From positions 331,097-395,096 of the forward strand of contig CAWFGJ010000005.1 in assembly GCA_963815355.1 (NCBI GenBank): DNA of 64,000 nt, read 5' to 3'. Below the pieces are notes generated by a model, which saw only the letters and a list, made by a program, of their open reading frames with translations, ran no database searches and was not told the origin of the DNA. This DNA comes from JAPUEK01 sp963815355. Lineage in GTDB: Bacteria; Pseudomonadota; Alphaproteobacteria; Rhodobacterales; Rhodobacteraceae. Every line of letters begins with the position of its first letter. Positions within the stretch are counted from its first letter, which is position 1. Below, piece after piece: positions 51,677-60,472 of the stretch. The translations under genes and the position numbers were made by a program.

Positions 51677-52657
51677 ATGACCCGTACCGTTATTGAATCC
51701 AAAACGAAAACCGTCATCATCGGCTTTGATGAGCCCTTCTGCGTGATCGGTGAGCGTATCAACCCGACCGGGCGCAAAAAGCTGGCCGCTGAGCTGGAGG
51801 CGGGCAACTTTGAAACCGTGCTGCGCGACGCGCTGGAACAAGTGGCCTGCGGGGCCAATGTGCTGGACGTGAACTCGGGCGCAGTCTTTACCAACAAGAT
51901 GGCGCTTGACCCGCGCTATGCAGACAACAACTTTGTCGAACCGCCCCTGATGCGCGAACTGATTTTGCGTATTCAAGAGGTTGTTGATGTGCCCTTGTGC
52001 ATCGACTCCTCCGTTCCCGGCGCCTTGGAAGAAGGGTTGCGCGCCTGCGAGGGCCGCCCGCTCCTGAACTCCGTCACCGGCGAAGAAGAGCGTCTGGAGC
52101 TCGTCCTGCCTCTGGTCAAGAAATACAACGTGCCGGTCGTGGCGATTTCGAACGACGACACCGGCATTTCCCAAGACCCAGACGTGCGCTTTGCCGTCGC
52201 CAAGAAGATCGTTGAGCGTGCCGCCGATTTCGGCATCCCGGCCCATGACATCGTCGTGGACCCGCTGGTGATGCCGGTGGGGGCCATGGGCAGCGCTGGC
52301 CTGCAGGTCTTTACCCTTGTGCGCCGCTTGCGCGAAGAGTTGGGCGTGAATACCACTTGTGGCGCCTCCAACATCTCGTTCGGCCTGCCGCATCGCCACG
52401 GCATCAACGCGGCGTTTCTGCCGATGGCGATTGCTGCGGGCATGACCTCGGCGATCATGAACCCGGTCCGACAGGTGGAAATGGAGGCCATTCGCGCCGC
52501 CAACTTCCTGATGAACCATGATGCGAACGGCGGGGAATGGATTCGCTTTTCCAAGGTTCTCGAAGCCGTAGAGGGCGGGCTTAGCTTCTCCGAAGCCTCT
52601 GCTGCTGCCACGCAAGCCACGTCGGGCCGTCGCGGCGGGCGTCGCGCACGCGGCTGA
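51677..52657 (+). CDS. Methyl-THF:corrinoid methyltransferase (pterin-binding)
   Basis: A 326-residue TIM-barrel methyltransferase of the AcsE/MtrH/MtgA-like group that moves the methyl group between tetrahydrofolate and a cobalamin/corrinoid. Pterin-binding motifs: GERINPTGRKKLAAELEAG, VLDVNSGAV, LCIDSSVPGALEEGLRA, PLLNSVTGEEERLELVLPL and TTCGASNISFGLPHRHGIN. The corrinoid partner and substrate methyltransferase are not in the window. In marine Rhodobacteraceae such pairs support methylated amine or betaine use. Confidence 0.85.
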   Translation: MTRTVIESKTKTVIIGFDEPFCVIGERINPTGRKKLAAELEAGNFETVLRDALEQVACGANVLDVNSGAVFTNKMALDPRYADNNFVEPPLMRELILRIQEVVDVPLCIDSSVPGALEEGLRACEGRPLLNSVTGEEERLELVLPLVKKYNVPVVAISNDDTGISQDPDVRFAVAKKIVERAADFGIPAHDIVVDPLVMPVGAMGSAGLQVFTLVRRLREELGVNTTCGASNISFGLPHRHGINAAFLPMAIAAGMTSAIMNPVRQVEMEAIRAANFLMNHDANGGEWIRFSKVLEAVEGGLSFSEASAAATQATSGRRGGRRARG

Positions 52658-52791
52658 TTTTCCGGGCGCGCGGTGGCTTAGGGCATGTCGCGTTCGTTTG
52701 GATCAGAATGTTCATTTTGCTCCCCGAGGCACAGATTGCAGCCGCAATCGCGTTCGGGGGGCAAAGCCCATTCGATTTGGCGCGTCACGCT

Positions 52792-52995
52792 TTAGAACAG
52801 CCGCCGGGTTACCTGACGCACGTCCTTGACGCGCTTGGTCAAATCCTTGGCCTGCTGATCCTGAACCTTCTCCTGATCCGTCATCTGGGCCTTGGTTTTG
52901 CCGCCACGCGCGGCGTAGTTGATCCCACCGTCCACCGCGCGATTGATCACGCGGCTTAGGAATTTGTTCAGGATCATCTGAATGACACGGTCCAT
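52792..52995 (-). CDS. Small conserved-looking hypothetical protein (67 aa)
   Basis: A basic 67-residue protein: an N-terminal amphipathic helix (MDRVIQMILNKFLSRVINRAV), a Gly-rich turn (GGINYAARGGK), then a strongly charged helix (KVQDQQAKDLTKRVKDVRQVTRRLF). No transmembrane segment. Directly upstream of ScpB on the same strand is the argS-to-scpB block, so it may be the last gene of that operon. Function unknown. Confidence 0.65.
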   Translation of the reverse strand: MDRVIQMILNKFLSRVINRAVDGGINYAARGGKTKAQMTDQEKVQDQQAKDLTKRVKDVRQVTRRLF

Positions 52996-53007
52996 CGCTT
53001 CCCCTCT

Positions 53008-53655
53008 TTAATCCTCGAACAACTCGCTTTGTCCGCTTTGCGCGTCTTCCTCGTCGCTTGGCCCCGCCATCGAGCCCGGCAAGGGTCGGCTGTCCAACAG
53101 CCCCGCCGCCCGCAATTCCTTAAGCCCCGGCAAGTCACGCGCAGATTCCAGACCGAAATGGTCCAGAAAATGCTCGGTCACGACAAAAGTCACGGGCCGC
53201 CCGGGCGTCATGCGGCGACGGCCAAGGCGGATCCAGTCCAGTTCCATCAGTTGGTCCACTGTGCCACGGCTGACAGCAACCCCCCGGATTTCTTCGATCT
53301 CGGTCCGCGTCACGGGTTGATGATACGCCACAATGGCCAAAGTTTCTATCGCGGCGCGCGACAGTTTGCGCGATTCCGACTGCTCTTTTTGCATCAGAAA
53401 GCCCAGATCAGCCGCCGTGCGAAAGGCCCACGTGTCCCCCACCTTGACCAGTTGAACCCCGCGCCCTTCATAGCGGCGACGCAGGGTCACCAGCGCCTCG
53501 GCCGGATCGCAGCCATGCGGCATCCGCGAGACAAGCTCAGCCAGCGACACCGGTTCGGCAGACGCAAAGAGAATAGCCTCAACCATCCGCTCCTGCTCCG
53601 CCATCACGGGCGCTTCAAACAATGTCTTTTCAACGGGTTCCGGGGTGTCGTTCAT
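53008..53655 (-). CDS. scpB: Segregation and condensation protein B
   Basis: A 215-residue kleisin-interacting subunit of the SMC-ScpAB condensin: two winged-helix domains, VEAILFASAEPVSLAELVSRMP and LSRAAIETLAIVAYHQPVTRTEIEEIRGVAVSRGTVDQLMEL. The acidic C-terminus is extended. It overlaps scpA by four bases (53652-53655), the conserved coupled pair. Confidence 0.95.
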   Translation of the reverse strand: MNDTPEPVEKTLFEAPVMAEQERMVEAILFASAEPVSLAELVSRMPHGCDPAEALVTLRRRYEGRGVQLVKVGDTWAFRTAADLGFLMQKEQSESRKLSRAAIETLAIVAYHQPVTRTEIEEIRGVAVSRGTVDQLMELDWIRLGRRRMTPGRPVTFVVTEHFLDHFGLESARDLPGLKELRAAGLLDSRPLPGSMAGPSDEEDAQSGQSELFED

Positions 53656-54452
53656 GTCGCTTCAGTCCGCTGGATCTGAATGGGCGCAAAGGTGTCCCCC
53701 TGCTTCAGGCGCAACTGTCCGCGCTTGGCCATTTCCAGCACAGCCGCGAAATGAGCCGCCGTAACCGAGCGCCTGCGCGCGGGCGACGCGTCCCATCCCT
53801 GGGGCAAAAAGCTGGTCAGGTCCGACCATTCCCCCGCGTAGCCAAGCAGCCCCCGCATCCGTTCCAGCGCTTGCTCCATCGTGAAGATGTCTTTTCGGTC
53901 AAAGGCATAGGGGCGGAATTCATCCTTGGTCCGTATCCGCGCATAGGCCCGCATCAGATCCAGCAGGGTGGCCGAATAGCTGACCGACACGCGGCGGGTC
54001 ACGTCTTCGGGCAGGCCGCGCGCAAAAAAGTCGCGGCCCCGTTGGTCGCGCCCCATCAAGCGCGCCGCCGCCTCGCGCATCGCCGACAGGCGTTCCAACT
54101 GAAAGGCCAAATGCGCCGCAAGGTCTTCGGCCGAAGGGCCCGCCTCTCCCGGTTCCGGCGGCAAAAGCAGCCGGGATTTCAGAAAGGCCAGCCAAGCCGC
54201 CATCACCAGATAATCCGCCGCAAGTTCAAGCCGTAACGCCTGCGCCTGATGCACAAATTTCAGATATTGCTCGGCCAGTTGCAGCACCGATATCCGCCGC
54301 AGATCAACCTTTTGGGTGCGCGAAAGCGTCAGCAGCAAATCAAGCGGCCCCTCGAACCCATCGACATCGACGATCAGAGATTCCGCATCCAGCCGGTCTG
54401 CGGTTGGCAGGCGGTCGGTTTGGCCCCAGTCATCGTTTTCTGTCTCAGCCAT
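53652..54452 (-). CDS. scpA: Segregation and condensation protein A
   Basis: A 266-residue kleisin bridging the SMC heads. N-terminal kleisin core: LIVDVDGFEGPLDLLLTLSRTQKVDLRRISVLQLAEQYL; VMAAWLAFLKSRLLLPPEP follows, and a C-terminal winged helix (SVTAAHFAAVLEMAKRGQLRLKQ). ATG 54452 overlaps the nagZ stop by eight bases; the longer frame upstream is not coding. Part of the SPOR-nagZ-scpA-scpB operon. Confidence 0.94.
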   Translation of the reverse strand: MAETENDDWGQTDRLPTADRLDAESLIVDVDGFEGPLDLLLTLSRTQKVDLRRISVLQLAEQYLKFVHQAQALRLELAADYLVMAAWLAFLKSRLLLPPEPGEAGPSAEDLAAHLAFQLERLSAMREAAARLMGRDQRGRDFFARGLPEDVTRRVSVSYSATLLDLMRAYARIRTKDEFRPYAFDRKDIFTMEQALERMRGLLGYAGEWSDLTSFLPQGWDASPARRRSVTAAHFAAVLEMAKRGQLRLKQGDTFAPIQIQRTEAT

Positions 54453-55458
54453 GTGCCGTTTCGCCCAGGAGTCCCGAAAGCTCTGCTTCCAGTGCCGCGA
54501 TGTCAACCGTTTCCCGCGGGACGCGCAGGGCCAGCGCGGACGTGACCCGGTCCAGCACCGCCGGGGACATGCTACCAGCCTCCGACGCCACGGCGAGCAT
54601 CTCTGCCATATCGCCCTTGCAATGCAGGGCAATGTCACAGCCCGCCGCCATTGACCGCGCAGTCCGCTCCGCAAGCCCGCCGGAAAGCGCCTGCATGTTC
54701 AGATCATCGGTCAGCAAAAGGCCGCGAAACCCGATGTCCTCGCGGATCACCCGGATCATTTCCGGCGATTGGGTGGCCGGACGGCTGTCATAGGCGGCAT
54801 AGATAATATGCGCCGTCATCGCCATCGGCAGGTCGGCCAAGGCCCGGAACGGCGCAAAGTCTTCGGCGGTCAGGCTGGCACGATCGGCCGTCACGGTGGG
54901 CAAATGCAGATGCGTGTCCGCCTCAGAGCGGCCATGCCCCGGCAAGTGCTTGACCACGGGCAGCACGCCCTCGGCCAAATGCGCATCAGCGACGGCGCGG
55001 GCGATCTCGGTCACCCGCCTTGCTGTCTCGCCATAACAGCGGTTGCGCAGAAACGGATGGGTCAATGGCCCCGCGATATCGGCGACCGGGGCACAGTTGG
55101 CGTCAATGCCAACGTCCCGCAGTTCGCGCGCAATGATCCGGCTGCGAAGGGCCATTACCCGCGCAGCGTCGCGCCCCGAGGCCTGCACTGTCTCCAACGG
55201 GGGCGCCCATTCGCGCCAATGCGGCGCGCGCAGACGTTGCACGCGGCCGCCCTCCTGATCCACGAGGATGGGCGCATCGCGCCCGACTGCCGCGCGCAGG
55301 TCCGCCGTTAGCCGCCGCAACTGCTCGGGCGAATCGACATTGCGGGCAAACAGGATAAAGCCGCAGGGGTCACAGTCGCGATAAAACGCGGCCTCTTCCG
55401 GCGTTAGCACCAAACCTTCGCAGCCGAAAATGGCGGCGAGGGTGCCCGCCTCACTCAT
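54445..55458 (-). CDS. nagZ: Beta-N-acetylhexosaminidase (NagZ)
   Basis: A 337-residue GH3 enzyme that removes GlcNAc from muropeptides during peptidoglycan recycling, in the cytoplasm. Motifs: ILVDQEGGRVQRLR, the family signature KHLPGHGRSEADTHLHLP (catalytic His-Asp loop), AMTAHIIY and the nucleophile Asp in LLLTDDLNMQAL. It overlaps the SPOR gene upstream by four bases and scpA downstream by eight. Confidence 0.95.
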   Translation of the reverse strand: MSEAGTLAAIFGCEGLVLTPEEAAFYRDCDPCGFILFARNVDSPEQLRRLTADLRAAVGRDAPILVDQEGGRVQRLRAPHWREWAPPLETVQASGRDAARVMALRSRIIARELRDVGIDANCAPVADIAGPLTHPFLRNRCYGETARRVTEIARAVADAHLAEGVLPVVKHLPGHGRSEADTHLHLPTVTADRASLTAEDFAPFRALADLPMAMTAHIIYAAYDSRPATQSPEMIRVIREDIGFRGLLLTDDLNMQALSGGLAERTARSMAAGCDIALHCKGDMAEMLAVASEAGSMSPAVLDRVTSALALRVPRETVDIAALEAELSGLLGETAHG

Positions 55459-56447
55459 CTTTGCGTAACCGGAATGCAGGTGGCGTTTTCCGCGAGCAAC
55501 GCGGTGCAGAAACGGCGCGACTCGTCCTCGGCCCCAAAGCCCATGGCCCGCAAGCGGTAGAAGGTCCGCCCGCCACTTTGCGCGGCCTGCACGACCATCG
55601 ACTTGCCGGCCATCAACTCACCGAATTTCTGGCCAAGCCGGGCCCATTCGCCACGCGCCGCGGCTTCATCGTCAAAAGCGCCAAGTTGCACCAACCGCGC
55701 GCCAGCCTGAATGCTTGCCGGATCAACCTCAAGCGGAGCGACTGCGGCCACGTCTTGAACCTGCGAGACGCTGCCCGCTTCGGGGCGCAGCTTTGGCCGC
55801 GGCGAGGCGACGGGGCTTTCCCCTTCTGCCAGCAGCGCCAGCGGTTCGACATCCGCCCCCGCCTCAGGCTCAAGACCCAAGGCTTCGGCAAGCGCCGCGG
55901 CGACTGCATCCTGAGTGCCCTCAGGCACAGGCTCTGGCAAAGCGGCAACGCTCATGTCCAGCGCCACCGGGTCAGAAACCGTGTCGGCCAAGGCGACTGT
56001 GCCCAGCGGCGCCGCTTGCGGGGCAACCTCAAGAGCGGCCAATTCCGGCAAAGCCGCCGGATCGACCGCACCCATCATTTCAGCGTCCGGGTCCATCAGG
56101 CCCGCCGTGTCTTCGTCGGCAAGCTCAACGGGCCGCGGGGCAAGCCGCAACGAATCCGGGATCGGCAGCGCCGTTCCTGCCGCCGCCACCGCGTTGACGG
56201 AAAGCCCTTGATGCATGACCACAGCCCCGCCCGGATTGTCGGGCGCAACACGCAACGGCCCGGCCAAGGCGCGGATCACCGGGATGCCGTTGACGTCCCG
56301 CATGGCCAGCTTGTAGCCCCAGACCCCCAGACCGACGATCAGCGCGACCGAACAGACAGCGCCCGCCAGATTGACCATACGCGTCATGCGGCTTTGCGCC
56401 GCATAAGCATAATCACCTTCGAAGTGATCGAATTCCGTATCCGCCAT
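55455..56447 (-). CDS. SPOR-domain membrane protein
   Basis: A 330-residue protein with an N-terminal cytoplasmic tail (MADTEFDHFEGDYAY), one transmembrane helix (VNLAGAVCSVALIVGLGVWGYKLA), a long Pro/Ala/acidic linker rich in low complexity, and a C-terminal SPOR domain (VQLGAFDDEAAARGEWARLGQKF ... RTFYRLRAMGF). SPOR domains bind denuded glycan at the division septum, so it is likely a FtsN-like or septal wall factor. ATG 56447; the upstream frame is not coding. Between argS and nagZ. Confidence 0.88.
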   Translation of the reverse strand: MADTEFDHFEGDYAYAAQSRMTRMVNLAGAVCSVALIVGLGVWGYKLAMRDVNGIPVIRALAGPLRVAPDNPGGAVVMHQGLSVNAVAAAGTALPIPDSLRLAPRPVELADEDTAGLMDPDAEMMGAVDPAALPELAALEVAPQAAPLGTVALADTVSDPVALDMSVAALPEPVPEGTQDAVAAALAEALGLEPEAGADVEPLALLAEGESPVASPRPKLRPEAGSVSQVQDVAAVAPLEVDPASIQAGARLVQLGAFDDEAAARGEWARLGQKFGELMAGKSMVVQAAQSGGRTFYRLRAMGFGAEDESRRFCTALLAENATCIPVTQR

Positions 56448-56516
56448 ATTCGCCTCGCCTGCGGGGGCGATACATGCCACCCCTGCTTTCATTGCTGCTC
56501 GAACCGGCAGGGCGCT

Positions 56517-58262
56517 TTAGCGCATTTCCTCAACCGGTACGACGCCAAGGATACCCATGCCCGAGGCAATGACAACGCCAGTGGCGCGCACCAGTGCAAT
56601 TTTCGCAGCAGATGTTGCTACATTGCCCTCTTGGATAAAGCGCAGCGACACATCGTCGTTGCCCTTGTTCCAAAGCCCGTGAAAATCGGACGCAAGTTCG
56701 TAAAGGTAGAAGGCAATCCGGTGCGGCTCATTCGACCGGGCGGCGATTTCAACCAGACGCGGCCATTCGGCGATCTTGCGCGCCATACCCAACTCGGCCT
56801 CATGCGCAAGCTGCCCTAGATCTGCCCGTTCCAGACTTGCATCGTCACAGGCGATTCCGGCCTCGGCGGCTTTGCGCAGGATAGAGTTGATCCGCGCATT
56901 GGCATATTGGACGTAGAAAACCGGGTTGTCCTTGGATTGCTCCAAAACTTTGTCAAAATCGAAATCCAGCGCGACATCGTTCTTGCGCATCAGCATCATA
57001 AAGCGCGTGACACCCACACCCGCCTGTTCCACCACGTCGCGCAAGGTCACGAAGGTGCCCGCCCGCTTGGACATCTTGAACGGCTCGCCGTTTTTATACA
57101 GCTTTACCAACTGGATCAGCTTGATATCCAGCGGCACCCGGCCACTGGACAGCGCCGAGACCGCCGCCTTCATCCGCTTGACATAGCCACCATGGTCGGC
57201 GCCGAAAATGTCGATCAGCTCATCAAATCCGCGCTGCACCTTGTCGTAGTGATAGGCGATATCGGGCGCGAAATAGGTCCAGCTGCCATCCGATTTCATC
57301 ACCGGCCGGTCCACATCATCGCCATGTGCGGTCGAGCGGAACAGCGTTTGAACGCGCGGTTCCCAGTCTTCCGGCTCTTTGCCTTTGGGGGCTTCCAGCG
57401 TGCCCTCATAGATCAGGTCCATGTCGCGCAATGTCTGAATGGCGGCCTCAATCTTGCCGGTGCCATACAGCGCCTTTTCACTGGAATAGACATCCATCTG
57501 CACACCCAGCAGCGCCAGATCGCCGCGGATCTCTTCCATCATCATTTCGGTCGCAAATTCGCGGATATCATCCAGCCAGAATTGCTCTCCCTTATCCAGC
57601 AAGCTGTCGCCGTATTTGGCCTTGAGCGCCTCTCCGACCGGGATCAGGTAATCGCCGGGGTAAAGACCCTCGCGGATTTCCGGCTCCAGCCCATGCGCTT
57701 CGCGGTAGCGCTCATAGGCCGAGCGGGCCAGCACATTCACCTGCGCGCCGCCGTCGTTGATGTAATATTCCCGCGTCACGTCCCAGCCGGCAAAGGCCAA
57801 AAGCCGCGCCAGCGCGTCACCAACCACAGCCCCGCGCACATGGCCCACATGCATCGGGCCGGTCGGGTTGGCCGAGACGAACTCGACGTTCACCTTGCGG
57901 GCGCGCCCCATCTCCGAGCGGCCATAGCCGATCCCCTGCCCCAGCACCGACCGCACAAGGCCCTGCCAGATCGACGGGGCAAGCCGCAGGTTCAAGAACC
58001 CCGGGCCCGCCACCTCTGCCGAGGTTACGCGAGGATCAGCGGCAAGCTTGGCGGCCAAGGCCTCGGCGATGGTGCGCGGCTGAAGTCCGGCGGGCTTGGC
58101 CAGAACCATAGCGGCGTTGGTCGCCATATCCCCATGCGCCGCATCACGCGGCGGCTCTACCGCCACGGCGGTAAGGTCAAGCCCAGCGGGCAACAGGCCC
58201 TCGGCGGTAAGTGCGGCAAGGGAATCCGTTACCAGAACGCGGATTTCGGCAAAGAGGTTCAT
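56517..58262 (-). CDS. argS: Arginyl-tRNA synthetase
   Basis: A 581-residue class I synthetase charging tRNA-Arg. HIGH-type motif HVGHVRGAVVGDALARLLAFAGW, KMSKS-type KMSKRAGTFVTLRDVV, the N-terminal Add1 domain (LFAEIRVLVTDSLAAL) and the C-terminal anticodon-binding domain (EWPRLVEIAARSNEPHRIAFYLYELASDFH). ATG 58262 begins MNLFAEIR. First gene of the argS-SPOR-nagZ-scpAB run. Confidence 0.96.
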   Translation of the reverse strand: MNLFAEIRVLVTDSLAALTAEGLLPAGLDLTAVAVEPPRDAAHGDMATNAAMVLAKPAGLQPRTIAEALAAKLAADPRVTSAEVAGPGFLNLRLAPSIWQGLVRSVLGQGIGYGRSEMGRARKVNVEFVSANPTGPMHVGHVRGAVVGDALARLLAFAGWDVTREYYINDGGAQVNVLARSAYERYREAHGLEPEIREGLYPGDYLIPVGEALKAKYGDSLLDKGEQFWLDDIREFATEMMMEEIRGDLALLGVQMDVYSSEKALYGTGKIEAAIQTLRDMDLIYEGTLEAPKGKEPEDWEPRVQTLFRSTAHGDDVDRPVMKSDGSWTYFAPDIAYHYDKVQRGFDELIDIFGADHGGYVKRMKAAVSALSSGRVPLDIKLIQLVKLYKNGEPFKMSKRAGTFVTLRDVVEQAGVGVTRFMMLMRKNDVALDFDFDKVLEQSKDNPVFYVQYANARINSILRKAAEAGIACDDASLERADLGQLAHEAELGMARKIAEWPRLVEIAARSNEPHRIAFYLYELASDFHGLWNKGNDDVSLRFIQEGNVATSAAKIALVRATGVVIASGMGILGVVPVEEMR

Positions 58263-58325
58263 TTGATCAAGTCCTGACTGTCTGGCTTGGGGATGCCAGA
58301 GCCGGGCAGTCAGGTCAAGCAAGGC

Positions 58326-58817
58326 TCAGGCGTAGCGCGCTTTCAAAGCCACTTCGACCGCCGCTGGCACGAATTTTGACACATCGCCATGCAGCCGGGC
58401 GATTTCCTTCACCAGTTTAGAGGCAATCGCCTGCCGCCGCGCATCCGCCATCAGGAACACCGTCTCAACCGAGGCATCCATCGCACGGTTCATGCCGACC
58501 ATCTGGAATTCATATTCAAAGTCCGCCACCGCGCGCAGTCCGCGGATGATCACCGACGCCCCGACATCGCGCGCGCAGTCAATCAACAGGTTTTCAAACG
58601 GATGCACCAGAATTTCGCCGCCCGTTTTGGCAAGGATCGGCTTGCACTCTGCCTCAACCATCGCGACTCGCTCTTCCAGCGTGAACAGCGGGGATTTGTC
58701 CCGGTTGATCGCCACGCCAATCACCAGACGGTCGACCAACGGCAGGGCGCGTTGAATAATATCCACATGACCCAAAGTGATCGGGTCAAATGTCCCGGGA
58801 TACAAACCGATACGCAT
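58326..58817 (-). CDS. coaD: Phosphopantetheine adenylyltransferase
   Basis: Fourth step of coenzyme A synthesis. A 163-residue nucleotidyltransferase: GLYPGTFDPITLGHVDIIQRA (T/HxGH motif), AINRDKSPLFTLEERVAMV, and VIIRGLRAVADFEYEFQMVGMNR. The open frame beyond 58817 has no family content. Leftward, between the CBS protein and argS. The length is exactly the family's. Confidence 0.95.
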   Translation of the reverse strand: MRIGLYPGTFDPITLGHVDIIQRALPLVDRLVIGVAINRDKSPLFTLEERVAMVEAECKPILAKTGGEILVHPFENLLIDCARDVGASVIIRGLRAVADFEYEFQMVGMNRAMDASVETVFLMADARRQAIASKLVKEIARLHGDVSKFVPAAVEVALKARYA

Positions 58818-58918
58818 ATGCGGGCTCCTGCCGATTTCGCGGACACGCAACAATATTGCGCCTGCGGTTGCAAGCGGGAATTGCCGCAGCCCACCGGGGC
58901 AGGCTGCGACAGATGGGT

Positions 58919-59353
58919 CTAAAAGCCCTTGATCATCCCCTCCAGGGCATCTTTTTCCATCGACAGTTCCGCCAAACGGGCCTTGACCACATCCCCAATG
59001 GAAATCAGGCCGATCATCACATTGCCTTCGACCACAGGCATGTGACGAAAACGGCCATCGGTCATTTTCTGCAAGACGTCGTCGGTGATATCGCCGCTTG
59101 TGCAGGTCACGACCTTGGCGGTCATCATGCCTTCGACCGGATCGCTCAGGCACGCCGGCCCACGTCGGCCCAGTTCGCGCACCACATCACGCTCTGAGAT
59201 GATACCTGCAACCTGTTTGCCATCGACCGACACAATCACCGCCCCGATCCGTCGCGCCGACAGAACCTCTGCCACTTTGGCGACCGAAGTTCCCGGCGGG
59301 ACGGTCACAACCCCTTCGTCCGGCTTCGATTTCAGGATTTGACTGACAAGCAT
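58919..59353 (-). CDS. CBS-pair protein
   Basis: A 144-residue protein made of two CBS repeats: VAEVLSARRIGAVIVSVDGKQVAGIISERDVVREL and KMTDGRFRHMPVVEGNVMIGLISIGDVVKARL. Such stand-alone pairs bind adenosine nucleotides and often act as energy sensors. ATG 59353 gives a start right before the first repeat; earlier in-frame codons are not protein-like. Confidence 0.9.
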   Translation of the reverse strand: MLVSQILKSKPDEGVVTVPPGTSVAKVAEVLSARRIGAVIVSVDGKQVAGIISERDVVRELGRRGPACLSDPVEGMMTAKVVTCTSGDITDDVLQKMTDGRFRHMPVVEGNVMIGLISIGDVVKARLAELSMEKDALEGMIKGF

Positions 59354-59456
59354 GGGCACCTCCCTTGATGTCCTGCCAAGGGTCATGTCCGCGCAAGATT
59401 TTGTCAAGCAATTGCTTTGGCGTTTGGCGTTTGTTTCGCCTTGCCCTGCCGTTCGC

Positions 59457-60368
59457 TTAACCCGTGGGCCGCACACTTGCCTCCAGCCGCGCCATTTCCG
59501 CACGCGCCTCGCGGATCAGCTGATCGGCAAAGCGGTTCAGGCGCAGAACCCGGCCATCATCCGCATGGCGGATCAGCCAGAACGCGCGCGTCAGGTGCAC
59601 CTGATCGGGCAAAATCCGGCACAGATCCGGTGCGGCGGGCAGCGCAAAGTCATGCACCACCCCGACCCCTGCCCCGTGCCGCAAGAAATTCAACTGCACA
59701 GAGACCGAATTTGACCCAAGCGCGGGTGCACGCACCCCGATTTCGGTCAGATAATCCAACTCTTTGTCAAAGATCATGTCAGGAATATAGCCGATGATCC
59801 GATGATCGCGCAGGTCTTCCGGCTTGGTTATCGGCGCGTGGCTGGCCAAATAAGCGCGCGACGCGGCCAGATGCAGTTGGTAATCCGTCAGCTTTTGCAC
59901 CGTCAACCGCCCGGCCTCGGGCCGAGAGACGGCAATTGCCATATCCGCCTCGCGCTTGGAAAGGTTGAACACCCGCGGCAAGGCCACGACCTGCACCTCC
60001 AGCCCCGGATTGGCGTCACAGATCCGCGCGATGACTTGCGGCAGCAGATAGTTCGCGCAGCCATCCGGTGCCCCGATGCGGATTTGCCCGGTCAGCCCGC
60101 CGGGCGCGCCCTCAGGCCCCGACAACGCCTCGGTGGCCCCTTCGACTGCCGTCTCGGCCCGCTCGGCATGGGCCAGAAGGCGGCTTCCCTCTTCGGTCAG
60201 CGCATAGCCTTGCGGGGTTTTGGTGAACAGGCGCAGCGCCACCGCATCCTCCAGCCGCGCCACCCGCCGTCCCACCGTAGCCGGGTCAATCTTAAGCCTG
60301 CGCCCTGCCCCGGACAGGCTTTCGCTGCGCGCCACAGCCAGAAAAATCCGCAAGTCATCCCAGTCCAT
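59457..60368 (-). CDS. LysR regulator divergent from mmsA
   Basis: A 303-residue LysR: MDWDDLRIFLAVARSESLSGAGRRLKIDPATVGRRVARLEDAV (HTH), effector domain with LTGQIRIGAPDGCANYLLPQVIARI. ATG 60368 is immediately beside a perfect palindrome at 60381-60396 and 104 bases from mmsA, so it most likely controls mmsA and itself. It is a GcvA/PA-type single-domain regulator; the effector could be a valine-degradation intermediate. Confidence 0.85.
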   Translation of the reverse strand: MDWDDLRIFLAVARSESLSGAGRRLKIDPATVGRRVARLEDAVALRLFTKTPQGYALTEEGSRLLAHAERAETAVEGATEALSGPEGAPGGLTGQIRIGAPDGCANYLLPQVIARICDANPGLEVQVVALPRVFNLSKREADMAIAVSRPEAGRLTVQKLTDYQLHLAASRAYLASHAPITKPEDLRDHRIIGYIPDMIFDKELDYLTEIGVRAPALGSNSVSVQLNFLRHGAGVGVVHDFALPAAPDLCRILPDQVHLTRAFWLIRHADDGRVLRLNRFADQLIREARAEMARLEASVRPTG

Positions 60369-60380
60369 TCGGTCCCCACC

Positions 60381-60396
60381 TTTGCAAAATTGCAAA
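60381..60396. promoter_or_regulatory. Operator palindrome between the LysR gene and mmsA
   Basis: TTTGCAA-AA-TTGCAAA, a perfect 7+2+7 inverted repeat 12 bases upstream of the LysR start and about 76 bases before mmsA. Confidence 0.65.
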
Positions 60397-60472
60397 ACAC
60401 TTTTGAAACCTTGCCTCTATGATCCGCATTTCCGCAAGGCTATTGTGGGCACAGCACATCAAGGAGGATTCC

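Noticed and set aside
55461..58277. Two antisense frames of about 450 codons each opposite the SPOR gene and argS
   Set aside because: Open by GC bias only; Arg/His/Gln-rich products with no domain, wholly overlapping well-identified genes on the other strand.
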